Below are positions 46,861 through 55,795 of a stretch of 64,000 bases of DNA, piece by piece (the stretch's first letter is position 1; each line of letters starts with the position of its first letter). This stretch comes from Candidatus Binatus soli (lineage in GTDB: Bacteria; Desulfobacterota; Binatia; Binatales; Binataceae). The stretch is from positions 1 to 64,000 of the forward strand of contig DLMJ01000042.1 of NCBI GenBank assembly GCA_002479255.1, in the 5' to 3' direction. Position numbers and translations under genes: made by a program. The notes beneath the pieces were generated by a model that saw only the letters and a list, made by a program, of their open reading frames with translations, was not told the DNA's origin and did no database searches.

Positions 46861-47130
46861 ATGATCTTCGCTGTCATAGCTGGCCCTGGGCATGAAAATA
46901 TTCTCGACGAACGGATACGGGCGCTTTACCCGGACAAACATATACAATTCCACTCCAAGGGACACTGGTTCGTCGCCAGTACCGGAACGGCTGAAGAAGT
47001 CTCAGACCGATTAGGAATTTCAGCGGATAAACCGGACGATGTCAGAACTGCAATAGTTCTCGGTGTGTCCGGATACTGGGGCCGCGAGTCCGCCAATATA
47101 TGGGAGTGGCTAACTGCTAATGGCGGCTAA
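46861..47130 (+). CDS. Unknown protein of the accessory insertion, possibly ferredoxin-like fold
   Basis: 89 residues: MIFAVIAGPGHENILDERIR, HSKGHWFVAST, TAEEVSDRLGI, DVRTAIVLGVSGYWGRESANIWEWL. The strand-helix-strand order and a conserved-looking WGR...WEWL end recall small SinR/Cas2-like proteins, but that is weak pattern memory. Local base composition is more AT-rich than the flanks. Its last 11 bases overlap the next gene, so the two probably work together. Confidence 0.65.
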   Translation: MIFAVIAGPGHENILDERIRALYPDKHIQFHSKGHWFVASTGTAEEVSDRLGISADKPDDVRTAIVLGVSGYWGRESANIWEWLTANGG

Positions 47131-47425
47131 AGAGGAAACTCCCCTCCGCTTCACAACTAAGCCGCGTCGCTCACTCCGCACCGGTAGTAGCGATCCGTTA
47201 ACGTCTGCCGTATTCGATTTGAGTATGGCAGTCGGGGAATTAAAAAACGCAGTAGCCACGCTCTCCGCTCAAGGACAGGATCAAACTAAGGAATTAAGAA
47301 AGATTTCTGGTGAAATCACTGGTGCAAAGGCGATTGCGAAGTTTGTTGCTTCGGTTGCGGCATTCATAGGCGTGGCGACAATCATCAAACTGTGGCCGGT
47401 CATTCACGGTTGGTTCGCTTCTTAA
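47120..47425 (+). CDS. Unknown coiled-coil protein with C-terminal membrane helix
   Basis: 101 residues: a basic N-terminus (TTKPRRSLRTG), a predicted helical coil (FDLSMAVGELKNAVATLSAQGQDQTKELRKISGEI) and one membrane helix near the C-terminus (IAKFVASVAAFIGVATIIKLWPVI). The topology is like holin-type or membrane-effector small proteins. It overlaps the upstream gene by 11 nt. No family recognised. Confidence 0.65.
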   Translation: MAAKEETPLRFTTKPRRSLRTGSSDPLTSAVFDLSMAVGELKNAVATLSAQGQDQTKELRKISGEITGAKAIAKFVASVAAFIGVATIIKLWPVIHGWFAS

Positions 47426-47478
47426 ATCAGGACACTTCCATCCTGAAATCCGGACACTCGGCCTGAAATTAGGACAGT
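47424..47478. repeat. Three tandem ~20-bp repeats at the edge of the insertion
   Basis: Units of AAATCnGGACACT type start at 47424, 47446 and 47466 (period 22 then 20). Multiple short direct repeats of this kind occur at the ends of some insertion sequences as transposase-binding sites. No other half of such an element was found. Confidence 0.7.
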
Positions 47479-47565
47479 ACCTGCCCGCGAGGGGCTGGTT
47501 TGAGGCCCATTTTCCGCACATAATACTAAATTCCCCCTTTTTCCAGGGCGGATAGGGTCATCGCG

Positions 47566-48807
47566 TTGGGATTGGTCGTTCAAAAATACGGCGGAACTTC
47601 GGTCGGATCGATCGAGCGAATCAAGGCGGTCGCCGATCGCGTGGTCAGGGCGCGCGGCGCCGGCAATCGGATGGTCGTGGTGGTCTCGGCGATGGCCGGC
47701 GAGACCAATCGGTTGTTCAAGCTAGCCTCCGAATTGAGTGATCGCCCCAGCCCGCGCGAGACCGACGTGCTGGTCGCCACCGGAGAGCAGGTCTCGGCTG
47801 CGCTGCTCGCGATCCGGCTCCAGTCGATGGGGCATCCGACGGTTTCTTTCCTGGCTTTTCAAATGAACCTGACCACCGACTCGAATTACGGCCGCGCGCG
47901 AATCAAGTCCGTGCAATGCGATCGGGTGATGCGCGCTCTCGACGATGGGCAGATCGTCGTGGTGGCCGGCTACCAGGGCGTCAACCCCGCCGGCGATATC
48001 ACGACGCTTGGCCGCGGCGCGTCGGATCTGACCGCGGTGGCGTTGGCAGCGGCTCTCAAAGCCGACGCTTGTGAAATCTACACCGACGTGGACGGCGTCT
48101 ATACCGCCGATCCCAACATCTGCCCCAAAGCAAAAAAACTCGGCCGCATCTCGTACGATGAGATGCTCGAGATGGCGGGACTCGGGGCGAAGGTCCTGCA
48201 AACCCGTTCGGTTGAACTAGCCCGCCGTTACAATGTGCCGCTCGTCGTCCGCTCCAGCTTCCGTGAAGCCGAGGGGACGTGGGTCGGACAAGAGGATTTG
48301 TCAATGGAGGACGTGCTCGTTTCGGGCGTAACGCTCGACCAGAATCAAAGCAAGATCACGATAGCCGGCGTCGAGGATCGGCCCGGTCTGGCCGCGAAGA
48401 TTTTCAGCCCGATCGCCGACGCGGGAATCGTCGTGGACATGATCATCCAGAACGCCAGCGCCGACGGCCGCACCGACATGACGTTTACCATCGGCCGCGA
48501 AGACCTTGGCCGCGCGCTCGAAATCGTTACGCGTACAGCCGCCGAAATCGGCTCGCCGGGCGTGCGGCATAACGATCAGGTCGCCAAGGTTTCGGTGGTC
48601 GGAGTTGGAATGCGCACGCATGCGGGCGTCGCGGCCACGATGTTCCAGGTGCTGGCGGCGGAACGGATTAATATCGAGATGATTTCGACCTCGGAGATTA
48701 AGGTCTCGGTCGTGGTCAATTCGAAATACGGGGAACTCGCGATGCGTGCGCTGCACGACGCGTTTGTCAACGGCGGCTCGAACGCCGCGCCGCGGGAGAC
48801 AGTTTGA
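47566..48807 (+). CDS. lysC: Aspartate kinase
   Basis: First step of the aspartate family (Lys, Met, Thr, Ile). 413 residues: N-terminal VQKYGGTSVGSIERI, FLAFQMNLTTDSN, GRGASDLTAVALAAALKAD, CEIYTDVDGVYTADP, then two ACT domains (ITIAGVEDRPGLAAKIF; KVSVVGVGMRTHAGVAATMF) for feedback control. Starts at TTG 47566. Its TGA overlaps a TTG of cimA (TTGA). Confidence 0.96.
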   Translation: MGLVVQKYGGTSVGSIERIKAVADRVVRARGAGNRMVVVVSAMAGETNRLFKLASELSDRPSPRETDVLVATGEQVSAALLAIRLQSMGHPTVSFLAFQMNLTTDSNYGRARIKSVQCDRVMRALDDGQIVVVAGYQGVNPAGDITTLGRGASDLTAVALAAALKADACEIYTDVDGVYTADPNICPKAKKLGRISYDEMLEMAGLGAKVLQTRSVELARRYNVPLVVRSSFREAEGTWVGQEDLSMEDVLVSGVTLDQNQSKITIAGVEDRPGLAAKIFSPIADAGIVVDMIIQNASADGRTDMTFTIGREDLGRALEIVTRTAAEIGSPGVRHNDQVAKVSVVGVGMRTHAGVAATMFQVLAAERINIEMISTSEIKVSVVVNSKYGELAMRALHDAFVNGGSNAAPRETV

Positions 48808-50480
48808 GTCCGATGGCGGATGCAAAACATATCCAGGTTTACGACACCACTTTGCGCGACGGATGCCAGTCCGAAGACGTCTCGCTGACGGTTGAGGACA
48901 AGGTCACGATTGCCCAACGGCTCGACGATCTCGGTTTCGATTACATCGAGGGCGGATGGCCGGGCTCGAACGATCGCGACGCCGCGTTCTTCAAAGAGAT
49001 CAAGAAGATCAAAATTCGCCACGCCAAGATCGCAGCCTTCGGCTCGACTCGGCGCTCCGGAGTTCGCGCCGCGGCCGATCGCAATCTGCAGCTGCTGCTG
49101 CGCACCGGGACTCAAGTCGCGACCGTGGTCGGCAAGACCTGGGACATGCACGTGCGCGAGGCGCTGCGAATCCCGCTGAACGAAAATCTCGAAATTCTCA
49201 ACGACACGATCGCGTTTCTGAGAAAGAACTTCGACGAGGCGATTTTCGACGCCGAACATTTCTTCGACGGCTATTTTCACAATCCCGAGTACGCGCTTGC
49301 GTGCCTGAAAGCCGTTGACGACGCGGGCGTCACGCTGATCGCGCTGTGCGACACCAACGGCGGACGCCTGCCCGGTGAAATTGAAGCCGCGGTAACGGCG
49401 GCTCGCGCGGCGGTCAATTGCCCGATCGGAATTCACTGTCATAACGACTCGGACGTCGCGGTCGCCAACACCCTAGCCGGCGTGCAGGCGGGCGCGGTGC
49501 AGGTGCAGGGGACGATCAACGGCTTCGGCGAGCGATGCGGCAACGCGAACCTGGTTTCGATAATCGCCAACCTGCAGCTCAAGCTGGGCTACCATTGCGT
49601 GCCCCCGGCCAAGCTCAAGACGATGCGCGAGGTTTCGCGGCTGGTGTACGAACTCGCCAACATCACGCCGTTTGCGCGCCAGCCGTACGTCGGCCGCAGC
49701 GCGTTCGCGCACAAGGGCGGGCTGCACGTCTCGGGAATCCAGCGCAACACCGCGACCTACGAGCACGTCGATCCCGCCCTGCTCGGCAACGACCGCCGCG
49801 TGCTGCTCTCCGAGCTCTCGGGCCGCGCCAATATCGTGTACAAGGCCAAAGAATTCGGACTCGAGCTCGAAACGGCGAACGACAAGATCGGCGTATTGCT
49901 CGACGAACTCAAGCGGCTCGAGGGCGCGGGCTACACCTTCGACGGGGCGGACGCTTCGTTCGAGCTGCTGATGCTGCGCACGCTCGGCCTGACCAAAGAA
50001 CATTTCAACTTCGTCAGTTTCCGCGTCTTCGACGACAAGTGGCATGAGGACCGTGCGCCTTTCAGCGAGGCGGTGGTCGTGATCGAAGGACCCGACGGCG
50101 TGCGCACGCGCAACTCCGCCATCGGCAACGGCCCCGTCAACGCGCTCGATTCGGCGCTGCGTCAAGCGTTGCTGCCGTACTATCCCAATCTCGAGGCGAT
50201 GCAGTTGGTCGATTACAAAGTCCGCGTGCTCGACAACGGCGCCGGTACCGAGGCGCGCGTTCGCGTGCTGATCGAATCGACCGACGGCAAACGCCGATGG
50301 GGCACGGTCGGATTGTCGAGCAACGTCGTCGAGGCGAGCTGGCAGGCGCTGGTTGACTCGGTCGAATACAAGCTGCACAAGGATAACGTGAAGCCGCGCA
50401 CGAAGGCGGCGAGCAAGCACAACGGCGCGCGTCCGCGCTCTGGCAGGGCCGCGGAGAATGCGCCGGCGCGTGCAAGATAG
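48804..50480 (+). CDS. cimA: Citramalate synthase
   Basis: Condenses pyruvate and acetyl-CoA to citramalate, the threonine-independent route to isoleucine. It has an HMGL barrel (QVYDTTLRDGCQSEDVSL, GWPGSNDRD, GIHCHNDSDVAVAN, GTINGFGERCGNANL) and a LeuA-type regulatory C-domain. The GWPGSND motif separates it from isopropylmalate and homocitrate synthases. 558 residues from TTG 48804; ATG 48813 is equally good. The C-terminal tail is basic and low-complexity, and its last codons run into a relic of another gene. Confidence 0.94.
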   Translation: MSPMADAKHIQVYDTTLRDGCQSEDVSLTVEDKVTIAQRLDDLGFDYIEGGWPGSNDRDAAFFKEIKKIKIRHAKIAAFGSTRRSGVRAAADRNLQLLLRTGTQVATVVGKTWDMHVREALRIPLNENLEILNDTIAFLRKNFDEAIFDAEHFFDGYFHNPEYALACLKAVDDAGVTLIALCDTNGGRLPGEIEAAVTAARAAVNCPIGIHCHNDSDVAVANTLAGVQAGAVQVQGTINGFGERCGNANLVSIIANLQLKLGYHCVPPAKLKTMREVSRLVYELANITPFARQPYVGRSAFAHKGGLHVSGIQRNTATYEHVDPALLGNDRRVLLSELSGRANIVYKAKEFGLELETANDKIGVLLDELKRLEGAGYTFDGADASFELLMLRTLGLTKEHFNFVSFRVFDDKWHEDRAPFSEAVVVIEGPDGVRTRNSAIGNGPVNALDSALRQALLPYYPNLEAMQLVDYKVRVLDNGAGTEARVRVLIESTDGKRRWGTVGLSSNVVEASWQALVDSVEYKLHKDNVKPRTKAASKHNGARPRSGRAAENAPARAR

Positions 50481-50530
50481 GACGCGAGCGAGCATCCGAC
50501 CACGCCCGCGCCAACCACGATTATGTTCGC
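50459..50530 (-). pseudogene. N-terminal relic of an FAD/NAD-binding oxidoreductase
   Basis: On the minus strand the frame reads NIIVVGAGVVGCSLASYLARAGA, a textbook Rossmann dinucleotide-binding start (GxGxxG) of an FAD-dependent oxidoreductase. Immediately after ARAGA it turns into the antisense of cimA, so nothing else of the gene remains. It suggests a deletion or rearrangement that joined cimA to a truncated neighbour. Only about 24 codons, so chance cannot be fully excluded. Confidence 0.45.
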
Positions 50531-50626
50531 GCTTGATGCGTCTGCGTCACGCGGAGAACCCCCATCTTTTTCCGCCGATCGGCGTAAGATAAGCTAATCG
50601 CCCACTGGTGGCGAACGAAACCGTCC

Positions 50627-51790
50627 ATGCCGATTTATCTCGATCATAATGCAGGCGCTCCTGTTCGTGTCGAGGCTGCCGCCGCGGTCTCACGCCTGCC
50701 GGCCGACATGGGTGGGAATCCCTCGTCGGTGCATCGCTCAGGCCAGCGTTCGCGCCGGATGCTCGAGGTTGCGCGCGCGCAAGTCGCGTCGATCGTCGGC
50801 GCCGAGCCGCGGCAGATCGTGTTTACCAGCGGCGGCACCGAGTCGAACAATCTTGCCATCTTCGGAGGGATCACCGCGGCCTCCCGACGCCGTAAAATTA
50901 TTTCATCCCAGATCGAGCATTCATCGATCCTCGCTCCGATTGCAGAACTCGAGCGCCGCGGTTTTGAGGTAGTGCGAGTCGCGCCCGACTCCGACGGACG
51001 AGTCGATCCCGGGCGCGTGCTCGCCGCGCTCGATAGCGAGACCGCGCTCGTCACGCTCGGACTGGCGAACTCCGAAGTCGGAACGATTCAGGATCTCGCT
51101 CCGCTCGCATCCATGTGCGGCGGGGCCGGTGCGTTGTTTCATATAGACGCGGCGCAGGCAGTCGGCCGAATTCCGGTCGATATCGCGGCGCTGGGATGCG
51201 ATCTGCTGACACTGAGCGGCCACAAGCTTGGCGCGCATTCGGGAGTTGGCGCTTTGTACGTCCGCGACTTTACGCGCGTGGCGCCGATCGTTTTTGGCGG
51301 GCCGCATGAAAGCGGCATGCGGGCGGGCACGCCGAATCTGCTTGGCGCAGTCTCCTTCGGCGCGGCGGCCGAGGCCGCGATGAATGCGATGGCGGCAGAG
51401 TCGGTCCGAATCGGTTCACTTGCCGCGTCGCTGTTCGCGCGTATCCGCGAGGCGATTCCCGGTCTTCGCTTGAACGGCCCGATTGTTGGCCGGCTTCCGA
51501 ATACGCTCAACCTCACGTTTCCGGGCGTGCTTGGCGAGAGCATGCTGATTGCGCTCGATCTCGAGGGCGTCGAAGTGTCGATGGGCTCGGCGTGCGCGGC
51601 AGGAGCCGTCGAGCCGTCGCACGTGTTGCGCGCGATGGGCCGCAGCGTTGCCGACGCGCGCAGCTCGCTCAGGATCAGCCTCGGCTGGAACAACACCGCA
51701 CAGGAGATCGAAGCCGTCGCGGCGCTCATCCCCCAGGTGTGGCGGCGTGTCGCCGCCAGCGAACCTCTGTCGGAGGCGAGCGCACGATGA
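50627..51790 (+). CDS. Cysteine desulfurase (NifS/IscS-like)
   Basis: PLP enzyme releasing sulfur from cysteine. 387 residues: IYLDHNAGAPV, VFTSGGTESNNLAIFG, FHIDAAQAVGRIPVD, the PLP lysine in LSGHKLGAHSGVGALYV and the active Cys loop GSACAAGAVEPSHVL. The next gene, overlapping by ATGA, is mnmA, which needs such a sulfur donor, so the pair likely serves tRNA thiolation. Confidence 0.94.
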   Translation: MPIYLDHNAGAPVRVEAAAAVSRLPADMGGNPSSVHRSGQRSRRMLEVARAQVASIVGAEPRQIVFTSGGTESNNLAIFGGITAASRRRKIISSQIEHSSILAPIAELERRGFEVVRVAPDSDGRVDPGRVLAALDSETALVTLGLANSEVGTIQDLAPLASMCGGAGALFHIDAAQAVGRIPVDIAALGCDLLTLSGHKLGAHSGVGALYVRDFTRVAPIVFGGPHESGMRAGTPNLLGAVSFGAAAEAAMNAMAAESVRIGSLAASLFARIREAIPGLRLNGPIVGRLPNTLNLTFPGVLGESMLIALDLEGVEVSMGSACAAGAVEPSHVLRAMGRSVADARSSLRISLGWNNTAQEIEAVAALIPQVWRRVAASEPLSEASAR

Positions 51791-52893
51791 GGCCGCGAGT
51801 GCTGGTTGCGATGTCGGGCGGGGTGGACAGCTCGGTGGCGGCGGCGATGGTGCGCGAGCAGGGTTACGACGTGGTCGGCGTGGCGATGCGGCTTGCGCCC
51901 GAGCCGTCTGCGCCAATGGCGAACCGCCGCGGCGCCTGCTGCTCGCATGACGACTTCGAAGATGCGCGCCGGGTGGCGGAGCGGATGGATTTTCCGTTCT
52001 ACGTGATTGATTTGCGCGCCGACTTCGCCGCGCGCGTGGTCGATAACTTCGTTTCCGAATATCTGGCCGGGTGCACGCCGAATCCGTGCGTGATGTGCAA
52101 TCGCGAGATCAAATTCGATCGCTTGTGGAGCCGCGCCCGCGCGCTCAAGGCCGACTATGTGGCGACCGGACATTACGCCCGAATAGAGCAGGGGGCAGAC
52201 GGCAGATTTCATCTGCTGCGCGCCGCCGACGACTCGAAGGATCAGTCGTATTTTCTATTCACGCTCGGGCAGGACGAACTCTCGCGAACGATTTTTCCGG
52301 TTGGTGCGATGACCAAGACCGAAGTTCGCGCCCGCGCGCGCGCTTTGGGCCTTGCCACCGCGGACAAGCCTGAGAGCCAGGAAATCTGCTTCGTTCCCGA
52401 CGGCGATTACGCGAGTTTTGTCGAGCGGCAGAGCGATCCCGCGCAACTCCGCCCCGGATCGATTATCGACAGCGACGGAAGACGCCTGGCCGCTCACTGC
52501 GGCGTGCATCGATTCACGGTAGGACAGCGGCGCGGCCTCGGTATCGCCAGCGGAGAACGCCTATACGTCCGCGAGATTCGGGCCGAGTCGGGCGAGGTCG
52601 TGGCCGGGCGGCGCGAGGAACTCAATTCTCCGGGCCTGATCGCGAATCGAGTCAGCCTGGTCGATGATTCCATTGCGTCGGGGCGCGAGCTGAACATCGA
52701 GGTGAAGATTCGCCATCGGCATCGCGCGATCCCGGCAACGATGCGCGTCGATTCAGGGCGCTGCGCGGAGATTCGCTTCGCGTCGGGCGGTCCTGCAGTG
52801 ACACCGGGACAGGCGTGCGTTTTTTACCGCGGCGAGGAAGTGCTCGGCGGCGGATTTATCGAACGGGCGATCACGGAAGAGCAAGCGAACTGA
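51787..52893 (+). CDS. mnmA: tRNA-specific 2-thiouridylase
   Basis: Makes s2U34 in Glu, Gln and Lys tRNAs. 368 residues from ATG 51787 (ATGA overlap). PP-loop VAMSGGVDSSVAAAMV, first catalytic Cys in CTPNPCVMCNREIKF, second Cys in ESQEICFVPDGDY, and later GLGIASGERLYV. The longer frame to 51592 is an antisense/alternate frame of the desulfurase. Two bases separate it from mtaB. Confidence 0.97.
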   Translation: MRPRVLVAMSGGVDSSVAAAMVREQGYDVVGVAMRLAPEPSAPMANRRGACCSHDDFEDARRVAERMDFPFYVIDLRADFAARVVDNFVSEYLAGCTPNPCVMCNREIKFDRLWSRARALKADYVATGHYARIEQGADGRFHLLRAADDSKDQSYFLFTLGQDELSRTIFPVGAMTKTEVRARARALGLATADKPESQEICFVPDGDYASFVERQSDPAQLRPGSIIDSDGRRLAAHCGVHRFTVGQRRGLGIASGERLYVREIRAESGEVVAGRREELNSPGLIANRVSLVDDSIASGRELNIEVKIRHRHRAIPATMRVDSGRCAEIRFASGGPAVTPGQACVFYRGEEVLGGGFIERAITEEQAN

Positions 52894-52895
52894 CT

Positions 52896-54227
52896 ATGGC
52901 AACGCGCTTCGCGATCGCAACGCTCGGATGCAAGGTCAATCAGTACGATTCGGCGATTATCGAGTCGCGCCTGAGTGCGCGCGGGATGGAACGCCGCGAG
53001 TTCAGCGAGCAAGCCGACGTCTATATCGTCAACACCTGCACGATCACCGATCGCGCGGACGCGGAGAGCCTGCGTATCGCACGGCGCGCGCGGCGGCTCA
53101 ATCCGAATGCCCGCGTGATCATGACCGGATGCCTGGCGCAAGCGAGCCCCGACGTGCTCGCGAAAGCGCCGGAGGTTGATGCCGTGATCGGACTCGGGAT
53201 GCTCGACGACCTCGAACGCGCAGCGGCTTCGGGAGCGGGCGAGCGTGTGATGGTCACGAATCTGCGCAAGGCGAAAGGGCCGATTGAACTGGCCGCGGTC
53301 ACGCTGGACGGTCATACGCGTGCGTTTCTGAAATTGCAGGAGGGATGCGATCAATTCTGCACGTTCTGCATCGTGCCGTTTTCGCGCGGCGCCTCTCGGA
53401 GCGTCGAGCCGCGCCGGGTGATGGCGGCGCTCGACGATCTTTATGCACGCGGCTTCAAGGAAGTCGTTCTTGCCGGGGTTCATCTCGGCGGCTACGGCAG
53501 GGACCTCGAGCCGCGGGTCGATCTCGCGGATTTGCTCGAGATGATCGCCGAGCGATGCCCGCTCGAGCGGGTGCGGATAAGCTCGCTCGATCCCGAAGAA
53601 TTGAGCGACCGTATCGTGGAAATAATCTCGAGCAGCGGAAAATTCTGCCCGCATCTGCATCTGCCGCTGCAGTCGGGCGACGACGAAACTTTGTCGCGGA
53701 TGCGGCGGCGTTATCAGCGCGGCTATTTTCACGATCGCGTCGAGCGCGTTTTACGCGCGTGGCCCGATGCGGCGATTGGCACCGACCTGATTGTGGGCTT
53801 TCCCGGTGAGACAGGGGACCGTTTCGAGTCGTACTTCAATTTCGTCGAGTCGATGCCGATCGCGTATTTTCACGTGTTTCCGTATTCGGTCCGGGCCGGG
53901 ACCACGGCGGCGAAGTTTTCCGGGATGGTGAAGCCGGCGGAGATCAAGCGGCGGGCCGGGCTGATGCGCGCACTGGGCGAGCGCAAGCGGGCAGAATTTG
54001 CCCGGCGATTCGTCGGAACAAAACTTAAGGTATTACTTGAAGAACGCGGGCCCAGCGGCGAGCTCCAGGGCTACAGCCGCAACTACCTGCGGGTATCGAC
54101 GCAGGGGCCCGATGAACTGACAAATCGAGAAGTCGAGGTGGAGGCGGCAACCGTTGAAGGCGCGCAACTGGTTGGGAAGATTGTTCGGCCGTGGGCGGAC
54201 GAGACCGCCTGCCTCCGGGCCTCCTGA
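52896..54227 (+). CDS. mtaB: tRNA t6A37 methylthiotransferase MtaB
   Basis: Radical-SAM enzyme adding methylthio to t6A37 (ms2t6A). From ATG 52896, 443 residues: N-terminal MTTase domain with three cluster Cys (LGCKVNQ, NTCTITD, TGCLAQ), radical SAM CDQFCTFCIVP, LPLQSGDDETLSRMRRRY and a C-terminal TRAM-like region. The LGCKVNQ/NTC..T pattern separates MtaB from MiaB. Its 3' end overlaps rnc by up to 74 nt. Confidence 0.95.
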   Translation: MATRFAIATLGCKVNQYDSAIIESRLSARGMERREFSEQADVYIVNTCTITDRADAESLRIARRARRLNPNARVIMTGCLAQASPDVLAKAPEVDAVIGLGMLDDLERAAASGAGERVMVTNLRKAKGPIELAAVTLDGHTRAFLKLQEGCDQFCTFCIVPFSRGASRSVEPRRVMAALDDLYARGFKEVVLAGVHLGGYGRDLEPRVDLADLLEMIAERCPLERVRISSLDPEELSDRIVEIISSSGKFCPHLHLPLQSGDDETLSRMRRRYQRGYFHDRVERVLRAWPDAAIGTDLIVGFPGETGDRFESYFNFVESMPIAYFHVFPYSVRAGTTAAKFSGMVKPAEIKRRAGLMRALGERKRAEFARRFVGTKLKVLLEERGPSGELQGYSRNYLRVSTQGPDELTNREVEVEAATVEGAQLVGKIVRPWADETACLRAS

Positions 54228-54915
54228 AAGTCCCCGCACCAAACTCGAGCGCGTGCTCGGCTATTCGTTCGTGCGGGCGGATTTGCTGGAGACCGCGCTG
54301 ACGCATCCGAGCGCTGCGGTCGGCAGCGACGTCCATTACGAGCGGCTGGAGTTCCTTGGCGACGCGGTGCTTGATCTTGCGATCGCAGACCTGCTGATGC
54401 GCAAGTTTCCGACCGCGAAGGAAGGCCCGCTGTCCAAGCAGCGCGCGTCGATCGTAAACGCGCGAACGCTGGCGCTCAAAGCGCAGGCGATTGAATTGAA
54501 CGAAATGATCCGGCTGGGGAAAGGCGAAGAAAAAAGCGGCGGGCGCGAGAAGACCTCGATTCTTGCGGCCGCGTTTGAGGCGGTGATCGGCGCGATCTAT
54601 ACCGACGGCGGACTCACGCCTGCGCAGCAGGTGGTCGAGCGCCTGTTCACCGGCGATATCGGCGGACCGGCCGCGGAGCGCGATTACAAAACCGAATTGC
54701 AGGAAATCGCGTACCGGCAATTTCGCGCGCAGCCGGTGTACGAACTGATCGCGACGGAAGGGCCCGATCATGCCAGGCGCTTTACGACCCGAATCAGAAT
54801 CGCGGGCCGCGATCTCGGCGTGGCCGAGGGCGGCAGCAAGAAGCAAAGCGAGCAGGCGGCGGCGCGCCTCGCGCTGGATCGAATAGAAGAGGAGCGCGGT
54901 GAGCGCCATGGGTGA
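54154..54915 (+). CDS. rnc: Ribonuclease III
   Basis: Double-strand RNA nuclease. Catalytic domain with ERLEFLGDAVLDLAIAD and LSKQRASIVNARTLA, acidic residues in FEAVIGAIYTDGG, then a C-terminal dsRBD (YKTELQEIAYRQ...GGSKKQSEQAAARLALDRI). 253 residues from TTG 54154; TTG at 54172 or 54181 are alternatives, all inside mtaB. rnc-era-der is a recognised order. Confidence 0.95.
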   Translation: MKARNWLGRLFGRGRTRPPASGPPESPRTKLERVLGYSFVRADLLETALTHPSAAVGSDVHYERLEFLGDAVLDLAIADLLMRKFPTAKEGPLSKQRASIVNARTLALKAQAIELNEMIRLGKGEEKSGGREKTSILAAAFEAVIGAIYTDGGLTPAQQVVERLFTGDIGGPAAERDYKTELQEIAYRQFRAQPVYELIATEGPDHARRFTTRIRIAGRDLGVAEGGSKKQSEQAAARLALDRIEEERGERHG

Positions 54916-55795
54916 GCATCGCGCCGGATTCGTGGCGGTCGCCGGCCGCACCAACGTCGGCAAATCGACGCTGGTGAACCGGCTGGTGGGGCACAAGGTC
55001 GCGATCGTCACACCGCGTCCGCAGACCACGCGGCGGCGAATTCTCGGTATCCGCAGCGACGCCGACGCGCAGATTTTACTGATCGACACGCCCGGACTTC
55101 ATGAGGCGAAGAAGCAACTGAATCAGCGAATGGTGCAGGTGGCGCGGCGCGCGATCGCGGAGGGCGAAGTCATTGTGGCCGTGGTAGAGGCAGGCGATCA
55201 TCTGAACCCCGGCGATCGCGCCGTGCTGGTTGACATCCGCGCGCTGGGCCGTCCGACGATCGTTGCGATCAACAAGGTCGATCGCGTCCCGCGCGCTCAA
55301 CTGCTGCCGCTAATCGAGGAAATCAACCGCGGATTTCCCGGCGCCGAGATCGTCCCGGTCAGCGCACTGAGCGGCGAGAATATTGACGAGCTGTTGCTGA
55401 CTGTGAAGCGGATGCTCCCGGTGAGCCCGGCGCTGATGCCGCCCGATGAGTACACCGATCAGAGCGAACGAATGATCGCGGAGGAAATCATCCGCGAGAA
55501 AATTTTTCTCAAGATGCGCCAGGAGATTCCGTTCTCGACCGCCGTCAGGGTCGAGAAGTTCGAAGAGGACGCGGAGCGCAAGCTCAAGAGGATCAGCGCG
55601 ACGGTGGTTGTCGATCGCGAGTCGCACAAGGGCATGCTGATCGGCGCGGGCGGGCGCACGCTCAAGGAGATCGGCACGGCGGCGCGCCTCGAGCTCGAAG
55701 AAATTCTCGGCGCGCGCGTGTTTTTGGAAATCATCGTCAAAGTCGAGCGCGATTGGACGAGCGATCCGCGCAAGCTCGCGGAGTTCGGACTGTGA
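54899..55795 (+). CDS. era: GTPase Era
   Basis: Ribosome-assembly GTPase binding the 3' end of 16S rRNA. 298 residues: G1 AGRTNVGKSTLVNRL, G2/G3 in TPRPQTTRRRILG and IDTPGLHEAKKQL, G4 INKVDRV, C-terminal KH domain with VDRESHKGMLIGAGGRTLKEIG. GTG 54899 overlaps rnc by 17 nt; ATG 54908 is also good. Its stop overlaps der by GTGA. Confidence 0.96.
   Translation: MSAMGEHRAGFVAVAGRTNVGKSTLVNRLVGHKVAIVTPRPQTTRRRILGIRSDADAQILLIDTPGLHEAKKQLNQRMVQVARRAIAEGEVIVAVVEAGDHLNPGDRAVLVDIRALGRPTIVAINKVDRVPRAQLLPLIEEINRGFPGAEIVPVSALSGENIDELLLTVKRMLPVSPALMPPDEYTDQSERMIAEEIIREKIFLKMRQEIPFSTAVRVEKFEEDAERKLKRISATVVVDRESHKGMLIGAGGRTLKEIGTAARLELEEILGARVFLEIIVKVERDWTSDPRKLAEFGL

Noticed and set aside
52815..52895. 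Extended N-terminus of mtaB overlapping mnmA
   Set aside because: ATG 52896 gives the conserved ATLGCKVNQ start; the upstream residues are an alternate frame of mnmA.
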